From: Lachnospiraceae bacterium
GTDB lineage: Bacteria > Bacillota > Clostridia > Lachnospirales > Lachnospiraceae
Assembly (NCBI GenBank): GCA_017962105.1
Contig: JAGCVY010000072.1
Location: 1-37,999 of the forward strand
Direction of reading: 5' to 3'
Length of the DNA: 37,999 nt
Within the stretch, counting starts at the first letter, position 1. Each line of letters opens with the position of its first letter. Under the pieces are notes generated by a model. That model ran no database searches and was not told the DNA's origin. It saw only the letters and a program-made list of their open reading frames with translations. Shown here in pieces: positions 37,998 to 37,999 of the stretch. The position numbers and the translations under genes are program-made.

Positions 37998-37999
37998 GA

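Noticed and set aside
1-37999. CRISPR arrays, tRNA or rRNA genes, insertion sequences
   Set aside because: No regularly spaced repeats, no tRNA-like cloverleaf or CCA end, and no transposase frames were seen by eye.

Overview
The window looks like the chromosome of a low-to-mid GC Bacillota, most likely a gut or rumen type Clostridia (Lachnospiraceae-like). The reasons are strong AGGAGG ribosome binding sites, sigma-A type TTGACA/TATAAT promoters, U-tailed hairpin terminators, and family content: OhrR, an EpsC-type serine acetyltransferase, an EFR1-type flavodoxin-ferredoxin, and a SRAP/Y-family polymerase pair. No rRNA, tRNA, CRISPR array, insertion sequence or prophage was seen. The assignment below phylum is inference.

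Layout. 1-2.8 kb: a nucleoside hydrolase and a GH13 glycosidase. 2.9-6.5 kb: a HIRAN protein, then a degraded defence-like block with a truncated WYL regulator, the C-terminal half of a DUF262 protein, and a DUF262 N-terminal half joined to a small domain; an ElaA acetyltransferase follows. 6.6-9.8 kb: an aldo/keto reductase and an ohrR-gpx-radical SAM operon with a palindromic operator. 9.9-15.4 kb: small membrane proteins, a DUF3795-kinase fusion, hypothetical proteins, a RhuM remnant and a headless methyltransferase. 15.4-25.9 kb: a sulfur island. 25.9-32.7 kb: TetR plus EFR1 ferredoxin, a zinc-ribbon protein, a Tdi1-like immunity protein, a GNAT, a DUF3137 protein and an ABC exporter. 32.8-38 kb: a DXS-like transketolase, small proteins, an AlkZ-related protein, a broken GNAT, and on the minus strand SRAP, a YolD-like protein and a Y-family polymerase running off the right edge.

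The sulfur island is the main discovery. It encodes a rhodanese-TusA-DsrE fusion, O-acetylhomoserine sulfhydrylase, a JAMM protease, a sulfur carrier-E1-rhodanese fusion, a Family 2A encapsulin shell, its cysteine desulfurase cargo with a ~145-residue disordered N-terminus, serine O-acetyltransferase, a stand-alone ThiS-like carrier, a second E1, a second JAMM protease, a stand-alone TusA-like protein and a broken thioredoxin. The parts suggest that sulfur is taken from cysteine inside a protein shell and stored or handed on as persulfide, while thiocarboxylated carriers feed homocysteine or cysteine synthesis. Both carriers have residues after the Gly-Gly end, so both would need JAMM trimming. 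The fused E1 has lost the two arginines that correspond to E. coli MoeB Arg14 and Arg73. Two identical 21-bp boxes of Rrf2/CymR-like form overlap the -35 elements of the island's two promoters. The second promoter is followed by a leader peptide and an attenuator-like terminator.

A second theme is gene decay: at least six genes (WYL, DUF262 twice, RhuM, methyltransferase, thioredoxin, GNAT) are cut at a sharp boundary while their neighbours stay intact. All functions are read from sequence motifs by eye; no database search was possible.
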